Notes: generated from the letters alone by a model not told the origin. 15,211 bases of DNA from CALKUP01 sp964492735 (GCA_964492735.1 CAZBLE010000019.1:1-15211); one strand, 5' to 3'; positions 6,905 to 13,400 are shown, numbered from the stretch's first letter. A program made the numbers and translations.

Positions 6905-6919
6905 CTATTGTAGCAATAG
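6905..6919 (-). promoter_or_regulatory. Extended -10 promoter of the M23 gene within a dyad
   Basis: The minus strand has TGC-TACAAT (6907-6915), an extended -10 box. It lies in a perfect inverted repeat CTATTG-tag-CAATAG (6905-6919), a possible operator. No good -35 box is seen at the right distance; the TG extension can compensate. Confidence 0.45.
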
Positions 6920-6941
6920 TTTTCGAAAAAAAGACATGGTG

Positions 6942-6976
6942 AAAAATCGCCGTCTGTGGAGAGTTTTTTTGACGGC
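6942..6976 (-). terminator. Second (distal) terminator after the isomerase gene
   Basis: GCCGTC (6949-6954) and GACGGC (6971-6976) form a 6-bp stem with a 16-base loop. On the minus strand it is followed by GATTTTT. It sits directly after the stronger terminator at 6977-6999, so the two act in tandem. Confidence 0.5.
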
Positions 6977-6999
6977 AAAAAACCGCCAGGTTGTGGCGG
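6977..6999 (-). terminator. Intrinsic terminator of the isomerase gene
   Basis: On the minus strand GCCGCCA-caacc-TGGCGG is followed at once by TTTTTT (6977-6982): a 6-bp perfect GC stem (6983-6988 with 6994-6999), textbook form, about 30 bases after the stop codon. Confidence 0.9.
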
Positions 7000-7029
7000 C
7001 TTTTCATTCTCGCTAAAGAATACGATGCT

Positions 7030-8088
7030 CTACTGTGCGAGCTGATCTTTCAGATAATCAACATTTGGAATTGGAGATGGGTCAATACCAAGTTCCATCG
7101 CAAGATAAAATGATAAGTAACTTCCAAACACAATCGCTTCAAATGCTTGTTCAAGCTTTGTTTTTCCTTGCATACGAATAGCGCTCACCTGCAAGCCTTT
7201 TGCTTTTGCAAGCTCTTGCGTGACACGGTATCGTTTCTGATTACGCTCATGATACAAGTCACTTTCAAAATGCAATAAATGCACTTTTGAAAGAAGCTCT
7301 TTCGGAAATACAAATGCTTCAATAAAATGATGATTCATTTCTGGGATTGGCAAACGCATTGCAACTGTCTTACTATTTTCGTTCATTTGATTTGTTGCAA
7401 CATGCACAGCGCCTTCTAAAAATTCTGAACTAATAAATACTGGAATTGAACCAACGAGAGCCGCGGCAGTTTCTTTCGCAAGATTTTCAGCGCCATCAAC
7501 ATCAGCTCCAAAGCGGGTATGGAGATGACTGATAACTGCGTACACATTGTCCATGTCAGCCTCAGATACATTCAATAAACCAAGCTTTGCAAACAAGCCC
7601 ATTGTTCCTGCGATTGAATACCCGGAAGCCATGCGTGGCTGATTACTTGGATTGTAGGTTGGTTGAAAAATATAGGCAGGGATATTTTTTTCTTTTGCAA
7701 TGCGCTCAAGATCGCCTCCTGTTGCGATTATAAACACTTTTTCTGTCTTACCATTCAACTGTTCAAATGCACTCAACACTTCTTCTGTTGTTCCAGAATA
7801 ACTCGAAAAAATTGCAAGTGTCTTTTCTGTAACTGATGCTGGCATGTGATAATCACGGACGATTGTTACCGGTACACGCAGCTCATCTTGAAACAGCGTA
7901 GCAATCATATCCATGCCTAATGATGAACCACCCATGCCAAACAATACAACATTCGTGATGTCAGAATAGTCTGCTGGCAACTCTAATTGCTTGCTCGATT
8001 CCCATGCCTCTCGACATTGATCTTGATACACCTCAATTGAGCCAAGCATGTTTTGTGAGTCGAGGGTTTTAATTGTTTCGCGATTCAT
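7030..8088 (-). CDS. Bifunctional phosphoglucose/phosphomannose isomerase
   Basis: This family interconverts glucose-6-phosphate or mannose-6-phosphate with fructose-6-phosphate, first known from archaea and common in minimal bacteria that lack the classical Pgi. The 352-residue protein has two SIS domains. The first (about 35-180) has GMGGSSLG (51-58) and the sugar-phosphate loop SSYSGTTEE (95-103), plus ATGGDL (122-127). The second (about 205-350) carries NENSKTVA (236-243) and PEMNHH (249-254), which hold the expected catalytic Glu and His, and ends with IPNVDYLKDQL, the family's C-terminal signature. It has its own terminator and is divergent from the methyltransferase gene. Its role would be central sugar metabolism and supply of sugar phosphates for the surface glycans encoded further right. 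No SD. Confidence 0.92.
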   Translation of the reverse strand: MNRETIKTLDSQNMLGSIEVYQDQCREAWESSKQLELPADYSDITNVVLFGMGGSSLGMDMIATLFQDELRVPVTIVRDYHMPASVTEKTLAIFSSYSGTTEEVLSAFEQLNGKTEKVFIIATGGDLERIAKEKNIPAYIFQPTYNPSNQPRMASGYSIAGTMGLFAKLGLLNVSEADMDNVYAVISHLHTRFGADVDGAENLAKETAAALVGSIPVFISSEFLEGAVHVATNQMNENSKTVAMRLPIPEMNHHFIEAFVFPKELLSKVHLLHFESDLYHERNQKRYRVTQELAKAKGLQVSAIRMQGKTKLEQAFEAIVFGSYLSFYLAMELGIDPSPIPNVDYLKDQLAQ

Positions 8089-8095
8089 AAAATAA

Positions 8096-8101
8096 ATGAT
8101 A
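8096..8101 (-). promoter_or_regulatory. -10 box of the isomerase gene, possible leaderless start
   Basis: The minus strand has TATCAT followed by 7 bases and the ATG, the same geometry as secD. The -35 region is poor (TTGTAA at a 19-base spacing is the best), so the call is tentative. Confidence 0.35.
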
Positions 8102-8104
8102 GGA

Positions 8105-8110
8105 TATAAT
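8105..8110 (+). promoter_or_regulatory. -10 box for the methyltransferase-oxidoreductase operon
   Basis: A perfect TATAAT lies 23 bases before the ATG at 8134. No good -35 hexamer is visible. It is 3 bases from the opposing -10 box of the isomerase gene, so the two promoters must overlap. No SD. Confidence 0.45.
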
Positions 8111-8133
8111 ACAGTACTGATTACAAAGTATAT

Positions 8134-8673
8134 ATGAATATACCGATAATTTCAACACTTCTCCTCGTCTTTTATCTCCTTGTTTTCCTTTTGCTTGTAT
8201 TTTTCGCAATTGCAGGGGTTTCACTCGCTCCGTGGGTTCCGCTCTATCCAAAAGACAAAAAGCGGATCATGGAACTCCTAGCGCTCCGTGATGGTGATAT
8301 TTTGTATGAATTAGGCTCAGGAACAGGCATTGTTACCATTGCAGCGAGTCGAGTAAACGGCGTCCGAGCAACTGGACTCGAACTCTCCCCTGTTCTGTAT
8401 TGGTATTCGCTACTCAAAAAAATAGCCCTACGCGCACCACATGCAAGATTTTTATTGCGCAACCTCTATACAGTTGACCTATCTGACGCAACTGTGATTT
8501 ATTTCTATGGGCTTCCAAAAAATAATCATAAGATTGTCAAAAAATTACTCGCGGATTGTAAGCCCGGAACACGCATTGTTTCATACACATTCTCAATGGA
8601 CGGTCTTCCGCTTATTGAACGAAACAAACCTATTGAAACAGTCGTTCCTATTTATATCTATCAAATACCATAA
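8134..8673 (+). CDS. Membrane-anchored class I SAM methyltransferase, FAM173/ATPSCKMT-like
   Basis: The 179-residue protein has one N-terminal membrane helix (about 7-29), then PWVPLYPKDKKRIMELL (33-49), SAM-binding motif I YELGSGTG (58-65), the acidic motif II residue E83 (GLELS), and a Rossmann-like remainder with KPGTRIVSYTF near 155-165. This order (helix, a Pro-rich PxVP segment, helix, then a xELGSGxG loop and a late PGxRVVSxxF strand) resembles the FAM173 family, whose mitochondrial members methylate lysines of the ADP/ATP carrier and of ATP synthase subunit c. Bacterial relatives have no defined substrate that I know of. The gene lies 12 nt before the amine oxidoreductase gene and must be cotranscribed with it. 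A membrane-protein lysine is a reasonable guess for the target, but only inference. Confidence 0.8.
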   Translation: MNIPIISTLLLVFYLLVFLLLVFFAIAGVSLAPWVPLYPKDKKRIMELLALRDGDILYELGSGTGIVTIAASRVNGVRATGLELSPVLYWYSLLKKIALRAPHARFLLRNLYTVDLSDATVIYFYGLPKNNHKIVKKLLADCKPGTRIVSYTFSMDGLPLIERNKPIETVVPIYIYQIP

Positions 8674-8685
8674 TCACTACACTCT

Positions 8686-10032
8686 ATGGAAAACAAAAAA
8701 CGTATTGCTATTATCGGAGCTGGCATCGCTGGTCTCACTTGCGCCTACAATTTACAAGAACAAGGCTACGATGTTGTGGTATTTGAAAAAGAAACAACTG
8801 TTGGTGGTCGCATGCGAAGCCGAGAAAAAGATGGCTTGTGGTTCGACATTGGCGCGACACATTTGATTCCACTCTATGCACACATGCGCAAATACATTGA
8901 TGCATTTGATATTGAATGGCACAAAATGGAATTTGAACTGTACGGACTACTCCGAGATCATTCTATTAATACAATCGCAAAACAAATCAGTAAACGAACA
9001 AGCCTCAATTTAGCACTCCTCTATACGAAACTTGGGAATGAGCTCACAGAAACGTTTAACCTCAACCCAGCAGTTGAGTATGACACGGATGATGCGTACT
9101 CATACCTTCGTGATACAGTAAGCGAAGAAGCCGCTGATTATCTTGGAGATGGGTTTACTGCAGCCTACCAATTTCATCGCAGTAACGAGATTAGCAAAGC
9201 GGCATTTATGTCTGTATTGCAGTCGGTAAAACGAGAACGCGAAGAATGGTTTTTGCATCGCACACGCCGCGGAATGAGCGCTCTACCAGAAGCGTTTCAA
9301 GAACGGTTAACAGATGTGCGTGTTGGAACTGGCGTGCAATCTGTTTCCACTACTGGCACTGGAGTAACAGTGACAACCGAGGCCGGTGATGTTGAAAAAT
9401 TTGACGCAGTAGTTGTCGCAACCACAGCAACAATTGCAGAAAAAATGTTGGTTGCGCCAACAATGCAGCAAAAAGAATTACTATCATCGGTTGAATATGC
9501 ATCAAGTGTGAGTTATGCATTTAAAATTGATGAAGGCGTAACACCAGAAAGTGGTAAGGCACAGGGTGAGCATCAATATTCAATTGTGTGGGTACCGTAT
9601 GTTGAAAACACTGTGTTCTCTGGTATTAGTAACGAAGTAATGAAAGGTGATGACCTGCGCTCTGGTGGTAAAACATTGATTTGCACCTGGCTGCATGATG
9701 GCGTTGCTCGTGAAATGCTCGGAAAAAACGCAACAGATGAAGAGTTGTTTGAATATGGAATCACGGAATTTGTGAAAATGTGTCCATGGATCACAGATCG
9801 TTCACAGCTTGAACCGCATGATTTAGAGCGCTGGCATGAAGCAATGCCAAAGTTTAAACAAGGCCTGATTACGCGTGTTGTGCAATTTTACAACGCAGGA
9901 GCTGCCGGCGGCGGACAAGGAGCTGGCAATGTATTCCTTGCTGGGGATTACTTGAATAGTCCATGGACAGAAGGTGCGCTGCAAAATGGTGAACGAACGG
10001 CCGCTCAGGTGCATGAACAGTTGCAGAAATAA
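8686..10032 (+). CDS. FAD-dependent amine oxidoreductase family (protoporphyrinogen oxidase/phytoene desaturase-like)
   Basis: The 448-residue protein starts with an FAD-binding Rossmann fold: IAIIGAGIAGLTCAYNL (7-23) holds GxGxxG at 11-16, E34 should bind the ribose, and GGRMRS (40-45) is the usual second motif. The C-terminus has VFLAGDYLNSPWTEGALQNGERTA (starting at 416), which closes the FAD site. The middle is the substrate domain and is too divergent to name the substrate; the family includes amine oxidases, protoporphyrinogen oxidases, carotenoid desaturases and UDP-galactopyranose mutase-like proteins. No signal peptide or membrane segment is seen. A Gly-rich stretch (GAAGGGQGAG, about 404-413) precedes the C-terminal motif. 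It is second in an operon after the methyltransferase; no pathway neighbours for haem or carotenoids are in the window. Confidence 0.85.
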   Translation: MENKKRIAIIGAGIAGLTCAYNLQEQGYDVVVFEKETTVGGRMRSREKDGLWFDIGATHLIPLYAHMRKYIDAFDIEWHKMEFELYGLLRDHSINTIAKQISKRTSLNLALLYTKLGNELTETFNLNPAVEYDTDDAYSYLRDTVSEEAADYLGDGFTAAYQFHRSNEISKAAFMSVLQSVKREREEWFLHRTRRGMSALPEAFQERLTDVRVGTGVQSVSTTGTGVTVTTEAGDVEKFDAVVVATTATIAEKMLVAPTMQQKELLSSVEYASSVSYAFKIDEGVTPESGKAQGEHQYSIVWVPYVENTVFSGISNEVMKGDDLRSGGKTLICTWLHDGVAREMLGKNATDEELFEYGITEFVKMCPWITDRSQLEPHDLERWHEAMPKFKQGLITRVVQFYNAGAAGGGQGAGNVFLAGDYLNSPWTEGALQNGERTAAQVHEQLQK

Positions 10033-10036
10033 CAGC

Positions 10037-10059
10037 ACTCTTACAAAGAGTTGGTTTTA
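10037..10059 (+). terminator. Weak terminator after the oxidoreductase gene
   Basis: ACTCTT-aca-AAGAGT (10037-10051) is a perfect 6-bp stem with a 3-base loop, followed by TGGTTTTATT. The T-run is short and interrupted, so termination may be incomplete. Confidence 0.45.
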
Positions 10060-10066
10060 TTCTATA

Positions 10067-10098
10067 TTTCAAGGGTTTTTATTGACAAACCCTTGAAA
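10067..10098. repeat. 12-bp perfect inverted repeat overlapping the -35 box
   Basis: TTTCAAGGGTTT (10067-10078) and AAACCCTTGAAA (10087-10098) are exact reverse complements around an 8-base loop. The -35 TTGACA of the next promoter starts in the loop. Neither strand has a T-run after it, so it reads better as an operator or protein-binding dyad than as a terminator. Confidence 0.6.
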
Positions 10099-10110
10099 GT
10101 ATTATTTAAT
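10082..10110 (+). promoter_or_regulatory. Strong promoter upstream of the GC-rich orphan gene
   Basis: A perfect TTGACA (10082-10087), a 17-base spacer and TTTAAT (10105-10110; five of six). The start point should be near 10117, which is the first base or so of the hairpin at 10116-10137. The next gene begins at 10295, leaving a leader of about 178 nt. Confidence 0.65.
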
Positions 10111-10115
10111 ATGAT

Positions 10116-10137
10116 GTCTATTTTCTTTTAAATAGAC
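10116..10137 (+). promoter_or_regulatory. Hairpin at the predicted 5' end of the leader RNA
   Basis: GTCTATTT (10116-10123) and AAATAGAC (10130-10137) form a perfect 8-bp stem with a 6-base TCTTTT loop. Position right at the predicted start suggests a 5'-end protecting stem or a small RNA. Confidence 0.5.
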
Positions 10138-10164
10138 CGCTCTTTATCATAGCCTATAGTGTTA

Positions 10165-10219
10165 ATCATTTGCAGCTTTAAATAGCAAAAATGCTTTGTT
10201 TTTTTGAGCTGCAAATGAT
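10165..10219 (+). repeat. 13-bp perfect inverted repeat in the leader
   Basis: ATCATTTGCAGCT (10165-10177) and AGCTGCAAATGAT (10207-10219) pair perfectly across a 29-base loop. The loop holds a small AGCA-aaaa-TGCT hairpin (10184-10195) followed by TTG and seven Ts, like a miniature terminator. It may be a regulatory leader, a small-RNA 3' end or a remnant of a mobile element. Confidence 0.6.
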
Positions 10220-10281
10220 CACGCGTGTGTTGGTTTCGAGGAATAATCCCGAATCAATGCATACGTGAAACTCCTCAGAAA

Positions 10282-10288
10282 AGGAAGG
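10282..10288 (+). promoter_or_regulatory. Shine-Dalgarno that sets the start of the GC-rich gene
   Basis: AGGAAGG ends 6 bases before the ATG at 10295. It favours that ATG over the in-frame GTG at 10265, which has no such site. Confidence 0.7.
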
Positions 10289-10294
10289 GCTACA

Positions 10295-10819
10295 ATGCTC
10301 GAAATCCTCAAGGGAATCGTCCGATTTGTTCTGAGTTTTGTTGTTGGGGACGTCCAGACCAACGGTCTCGCGGGGACCGCCTGGGTTGATGGGAGGGACT
10401 ATCTGGGAATTAAGGGGGACTACGAACTCACCCCTCACTTCCCGATGGAGCTCCCCATCGGGAGCTACGACATCTCTCAGGAAGACTTCCCCGTCCCGGA
10501 AGGGACGGGAGGGCACTTCACGAGCTACGAACTCGTTACGTTCTCGAGGGGAACGAACTCCTTGCTCGCCCTCATTGCCTTCTGGGCGTGGAGCCTGCAA
10601 CGGCCGAACAAGGTCGAGACCGAGGGAGTCATCGCTCACTACGTGAAGAAGGAAGGACAACTTCCCGTTGTTGGTCTCTGCGGCGCGGCGCGCTGCAGTG
10701 GGATCGGCACCGTGGACTGGGATTGTCACGGCCGCCGCCACGTGATCCGCATGAACTGGTTCGCGCACTGGCGTGAAGAGTGTCAGTGGATCGCAATTGC
10801 CCCCGAAGACGTGCACTAG
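10295..10819 (+). CDS. Unrecognised GC-rich protein, 174 residues
   Basis: I do not recognise this protein. It starts MLEILKGIVRFVLSFVVGDV, a moderately hydrophobic N-terminus without a clear signal cleavage site. A second hydrophobic stretch is SLLALIAFWAWSL (89-101). The C-terminal half has four cysteines (129, 134, 144, 163), several His (145, 149, 158) and many Trp, so a metal site or disulfides are possible. The gene is GC-rich (hand count 38 of 60 for 10441-10500) in an AT-rich setting, uses C/G third bases, has a good SD, a strong upstream promoter and a large terminator. These features match the M23 unit and suggest acquisition. A longer antisense frame (10178-10822) lacks an SD and is treated as a shadow. 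An upstream GTG at 10265 would add 10 residues. Confidence 0.65.
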   Translation: MLEILKGIVRFVLSFVVGDVQTNGLAGTAWVDGRDYLGIKGDYELTPHFPMELPIGSYDISQEDFPVPEGTGGHFTSYELVTFSRGTNSLLALIAFWAWSLQRPNKVETEGVIAHYVKKEGQLPVVGLCGAARCSGIGTVDWDCHGRRHVIRMNWFAHWREECQWIAIAPEDVH

Positions 10820-10838
10820 CACGACTTCCGCGGCGACA

Positions 10839-10909
10839 TGACCGTGCAGATTAGTACCATCTCTTCGGAGACTGGGAACATCTGCGCGGTCAACTTGGTT
10901 TTTCTTATT
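10839..10909 (+). terminator. Large terminator after the GC-rich gene
   Basis: TGACCGTGCAGAT (10839-10851) pairs with ATCTGCGCGGTCA (10880-10892): 13 bp with a single U-G wobble. The top folds into TCTC-TTCG-GAGA (10860-10871), a stem closed by the very stable UUCG tetraloop. TTGGTTTTTCTTATTTT follows. It lies between convergent genes and runs up to the stop codon of the CDP-alcohol transferase. Confidence 0.8.
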
Positions 10910-11590
10910 TTATGTATTCTTCATCCGATATGCTGACAGCAGCTGTTTTGCAATGAGCGGAAAACCAGCAAGGAAGAAAATCCAGAGAGCAATGACTTCT
11001 TGCTGGAAGAGCACACCAACACAGACTAAATAAATCGTCACATCCACTGTGCCGATATACGTATTTTTACTAATAAACATTTCGGCTGTTCTCGCACTTG
11101 GCCAAGATGATTTTTTTGCTTCACGCAAATATCCAATCACCTGCCAAGAAATAATTGCCGCTGCTCCAAGCACGATCACCCACACTTCAGTTGCATGGAA
11201 CCAATACCATTGCGCAGTAAGCGCTGCGAGCATCAACACCTCTTTCAAGCGATCAAATACAGAATCAAGCCACGCACCAAACGCGCTCATCGAATTTTGG
11301 ATACGGGAAATTTCCCCATCTGAACAATCGAGTGAAAACCCAACTTGCAACAACACAATCCCAAGCAAGCGCCAGACATAATTCGGATGTAAAAATAATC
11401 CAATTCCAATCGCACTCACAAAAAAAGAAATGGTACTCACAGTTGACGGTGAAATACTCGGCCGCAGTTTAATCAACCAAAATGTAAACACTCGAGACAA
11501 GCGACGGTTAATCAATTTAGAAAAAATTGAATCTTGTGGTTTTTGAAATGGCTTTACGTCTGCAATTTTTTGAATATGAGGATAGGTCAT
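10910..11590 (-). CDS. CDP-alcohol phosphatidyltransferase family membrane protein
   Basis: The family moves a phospho-alcohol or phosphatidyl group from a CDP-linked donor to an alcohol such as glycerol phosphate, inositol phosphate or serine. The 226-residue protein has several membrane helices and the metal-binding motif in full spacing: D88-x2-D91-G92-x2-S95-R96-x8-G105-x3-D109-x3-D113. The usual Ala before Arg is Ser here, a tolerated change. The motif is in DCSDGEISR at the end of a helix. The substrate cannot be told. It is the last gene of the glycan operon, 5 nt after the glycosyltransferase gene, so an anchor lipid or a phospho-alcohol decoration of a surface polymer is the likely product (inference). 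No SD. Confidence 0.88.
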   Translation of the reverse strand: MTYPHIQKIADVKPFQKPQDSIFSKLINRRLSRVFTFWLIKLRPSISPSTVSTISFFVSAIGIGLFLHPNYVWRLLGIVLLQVGFSLDCSDGEISRIQNSMSAFGAWLDSVFDRLKEVLMLAALTAQWYWFHATEVWVIVLGAAAIISWQVIGYLREAKKSSWPSARTAEMFISKNTYIGTVDVTIYLVCVGVLFQQEVIALWIFFLAGFPLIAKQLLSAYRMKNT

Positions 11591-11595
11591 ACAAT

Positions 11596-13395
11596 TTATT
11601 TACTAAGTCGAATGAGTGTTGTGTCTTGTGCAAATGTAAAATCAATATCTGATTTTCCAGACACTTGTTGCGCTTGCCAATTTCCCCCAGCTTCAATCCA
11701 GTTATTTTTAAAACGAACAACTTCGGGCTCTGGATTAATCGGCATAACCACATACAACATATACCCCTGCCCTACTAACTCTCGCAAAAAATTCTCCACC
11801 TGCACTGGATCTGGTTGATCTTTTTCTTCTTCAAAGGGCAACCGTGCACCTCGAATATCTGTATGCGCCATAAAAACTTCTGATAAGCCAGAGCGTGTCA
11901 CGCCTGTAAAAAACACAACAACCTTTTCTTTGGGTTGATTCACTGAAACAGTATCTGCAACAGCATCAAGTAAACCTGCATCAGTGGCTGTTAACGCTCG
12001 ATCAGGATATTCATTCACCGCATGATCAATCTTCATAAGCCGCAACGGTTCAATCAGACTACCAGCAACACTCATTACCATGATCACTGCTATCACAAAT
12101 GCGAAACGATTTCCCAATCGTAGACGAACACTGTGTTGAAGTACTAGCAACCAACCACTAGCAGCGAGCAACAATACAATCGGAATAAGCGGTAAAATAT
12201 ATCGAGAGTATGGATTAATCCACAAAGAAAACATCGTTAGCGTTCCAATCACCCATCCTCCAAGCAACACGCTTGTCGCACGCTCTTCTTTGTTTCGAGA
12301 AAAAAACAACAAGCAGAAACCTCCAATGGCAAACAACGGAATAAATGGCAAAGATGAGACGCGATTCAACACAATCCAATACTGACCAAGTGATCCATTT
12401 GCAGGACGATATCGCCCTGTGCTTTCAAATACATTTTTAACACTCACTGTTTGCAAATGATTGATATTTGATAACACAACAACATTTCCACTATCTCGCT
12501 CTTTAAATGGCTCATTGTGAGTTGTGATTTGTACAGCATTCCAAACAATTGGAGCGATGCCAATGCAAAACCCAAGAACAATAATCACAACCGTCTGCCA
12601 AATACTACGGACATATAACATCAGGGCTTTCACTGAAAAATTCCCAGACCATGTCATAATGACTGCGTATCCAATAAATGCCGGCAAGATGACGACACTT
12701 GTTTCACGAACTGTACATGCCAATCCAAACACAATTCCAAAAAGCAAAAACCCTACTGCGCTTTTTGCTTGCACGCGCATATCCGCAGCAAACAAACGCA
12801 TAGTCGGAACAAATAGTAATGCCGACAGAAGCAATAACGCCATTGATGGAATTTCACGCATTGGATATGAAATCGCAATATCATAAAAAACATCAGCAAG
12901 TGCCAGTGTAGCAGCGGCTGTGAGGCCGACAATGTGCCGTGCAATGCGATATTGTGGAAACAATACGAGTGCGAACCAATATGTAAACAACACAATCACA
13001 CCACCGAGGACTGGTTGCATCCAATACATTCCAAGCACTGAACCATCGCCAACGAAACGACCAATAAACGCAAACCCTGCGAGAAGTAATGAAGCGCCGA
13101 GTGGATATTTTGAGGCAATTGTTCCATTTGGATGAATGAACTCATGATGTGTCGGTAAAATCCAACTCGCATATTTGTAATCACCAAAAAAATCGAGTGC
13201 TTTTTTGCCAAGCTCGTCTTGCCATAACAATGGCTCACCGCGCGCCATTAAACTCGCCAAATAAATATAGCCCGGGGAATCATCGCCAGTCGCGCCCATT
13301 GCTACATGATCACCATAGGCCCATGCGCATGACACAATAATGCACACAGAAAAAAATAGAGTAAGCAAAAATTGCGCGGAGCGTTTCTGCAACAT
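11596..13395 (-). CDS. GT-C superfamily membrane glycosyltransferase (PMT/ArnT-like)
   Basis: GT-C enzymes use polyprenyl-phosphate sugars as donors and act on the outer side of the membrane. The 599-residue protein has a first helix at about 8-25, then the acidic motif ATGDDSPGY (D38, D39) in the first outer loop, where the catalytic Asp is expected. Further support comes from KYPLGASLLLAG in the next loop, many hydrophobic helices up to about residue 450, and the late SRYILPLIPIVLLL segment typical of ArnT/PMT-like proteins. A soluble C-terminal domain of about 130 residues follows the last helix. Its partner is probably the GT2 enzyme encoded just upstream, which could make the lipid-linked sugar donor. 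Sugar and acceptor are unknown. Gaps of 5 nt on both sides place it firmly in the operon. Confidence 0.85.
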   Translation of the reverse strand: MLQKRSAQFLLTLFFSVCIIVSCAWAYGDHVAMGATGDDSPGYIYLASLMARGEPLLWQDELGKKALDFFGDYKYASWILPTHHEFIHPNGTIASKYPLGASLLLAGFAFIGRFVGDGSVLGMYWMQPVLGGVIVLFTYWFALVLFPQYRIARHIVGLTAAATLALADVFYDIAISYPMREIPSMALLLLSALLFVPTMRLFAADMRVQAKSAVGFLLFGIVFGLACTVRETSVVILPAFIGYAVIMTWSGNFSVKALMLYVRSIWQTVVIIVLGFCIGIAPIVWNAVQITTHNEPFKERDSGNVVVLSNINHLQTVSVKNVFESTGRYRPANGSLGQYWIVLNRVSSLPFIPLFAIGGFCLLFFSRNKEERATSVLLGGWVIGTLTMFSLWINPYSRYILPLIPIVLLLAASGWLLVLQHSVRLRLGNRFAFVIAVIMVMSVAGSLIEPLRLMKIDHAVNEYPDRALTATDAGLLDAVADTVSVNQPKEKVVVFFTGVTRSGLSEVFMAHTDIRGARLPFEEEKDQPDPVQVENFLRELVGQGYMLYVVMPINPEPEVVRFKNNWIEAGGNWQAQQVSGKSDIDFTFAQDTTLIRLSK

Positions 13396-13400
13396 GGGAA

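Noticed and set aside
6696..7016. Plus-strand open frame of 106 codons across the M23 leader
   Set aside because: It overlaps the M23 start, its leader, and both terminators of the isomerase gene, and has no motif.
6740..7029. Possible tRNA or CRISPR in the 290-base gap
   Set aside because: No cloverleaf with a T-loop GTTCRA motif and no repeated spacer-like units. The gap is explained by two terminators, a promoter and a structured leader.
8069..8251. Minus-strand open frame upstream of the isomerase gene
   Set aside because: It overlaps the methyltransferase gene antisense, has no SD and no recognisable content.
10067..10219. Inverted repeats as ends of an insertion sequence
   Set aside because: The arms are different from each other, no matching copy lies at the right side of the GC-rich gene, there is no transposase, and no target-site duplication was seen.
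10265..10294. GTG at 10265 as start of the GC-rich gene
   Set aside because: It lacks an SD and the AGGAAGG site fits the ATG at 10295.
10178..10822. Minus-strand open frame of 214 codons opposite the GC-rich gene, longer than the called gene
   Set aside because: It has no SD, runs through the T-rich hairpin leader, and the plus strand has promoter, SD and terminator in the right order. It stays the main alternative if the plus-strand protein proves not to be expressed.
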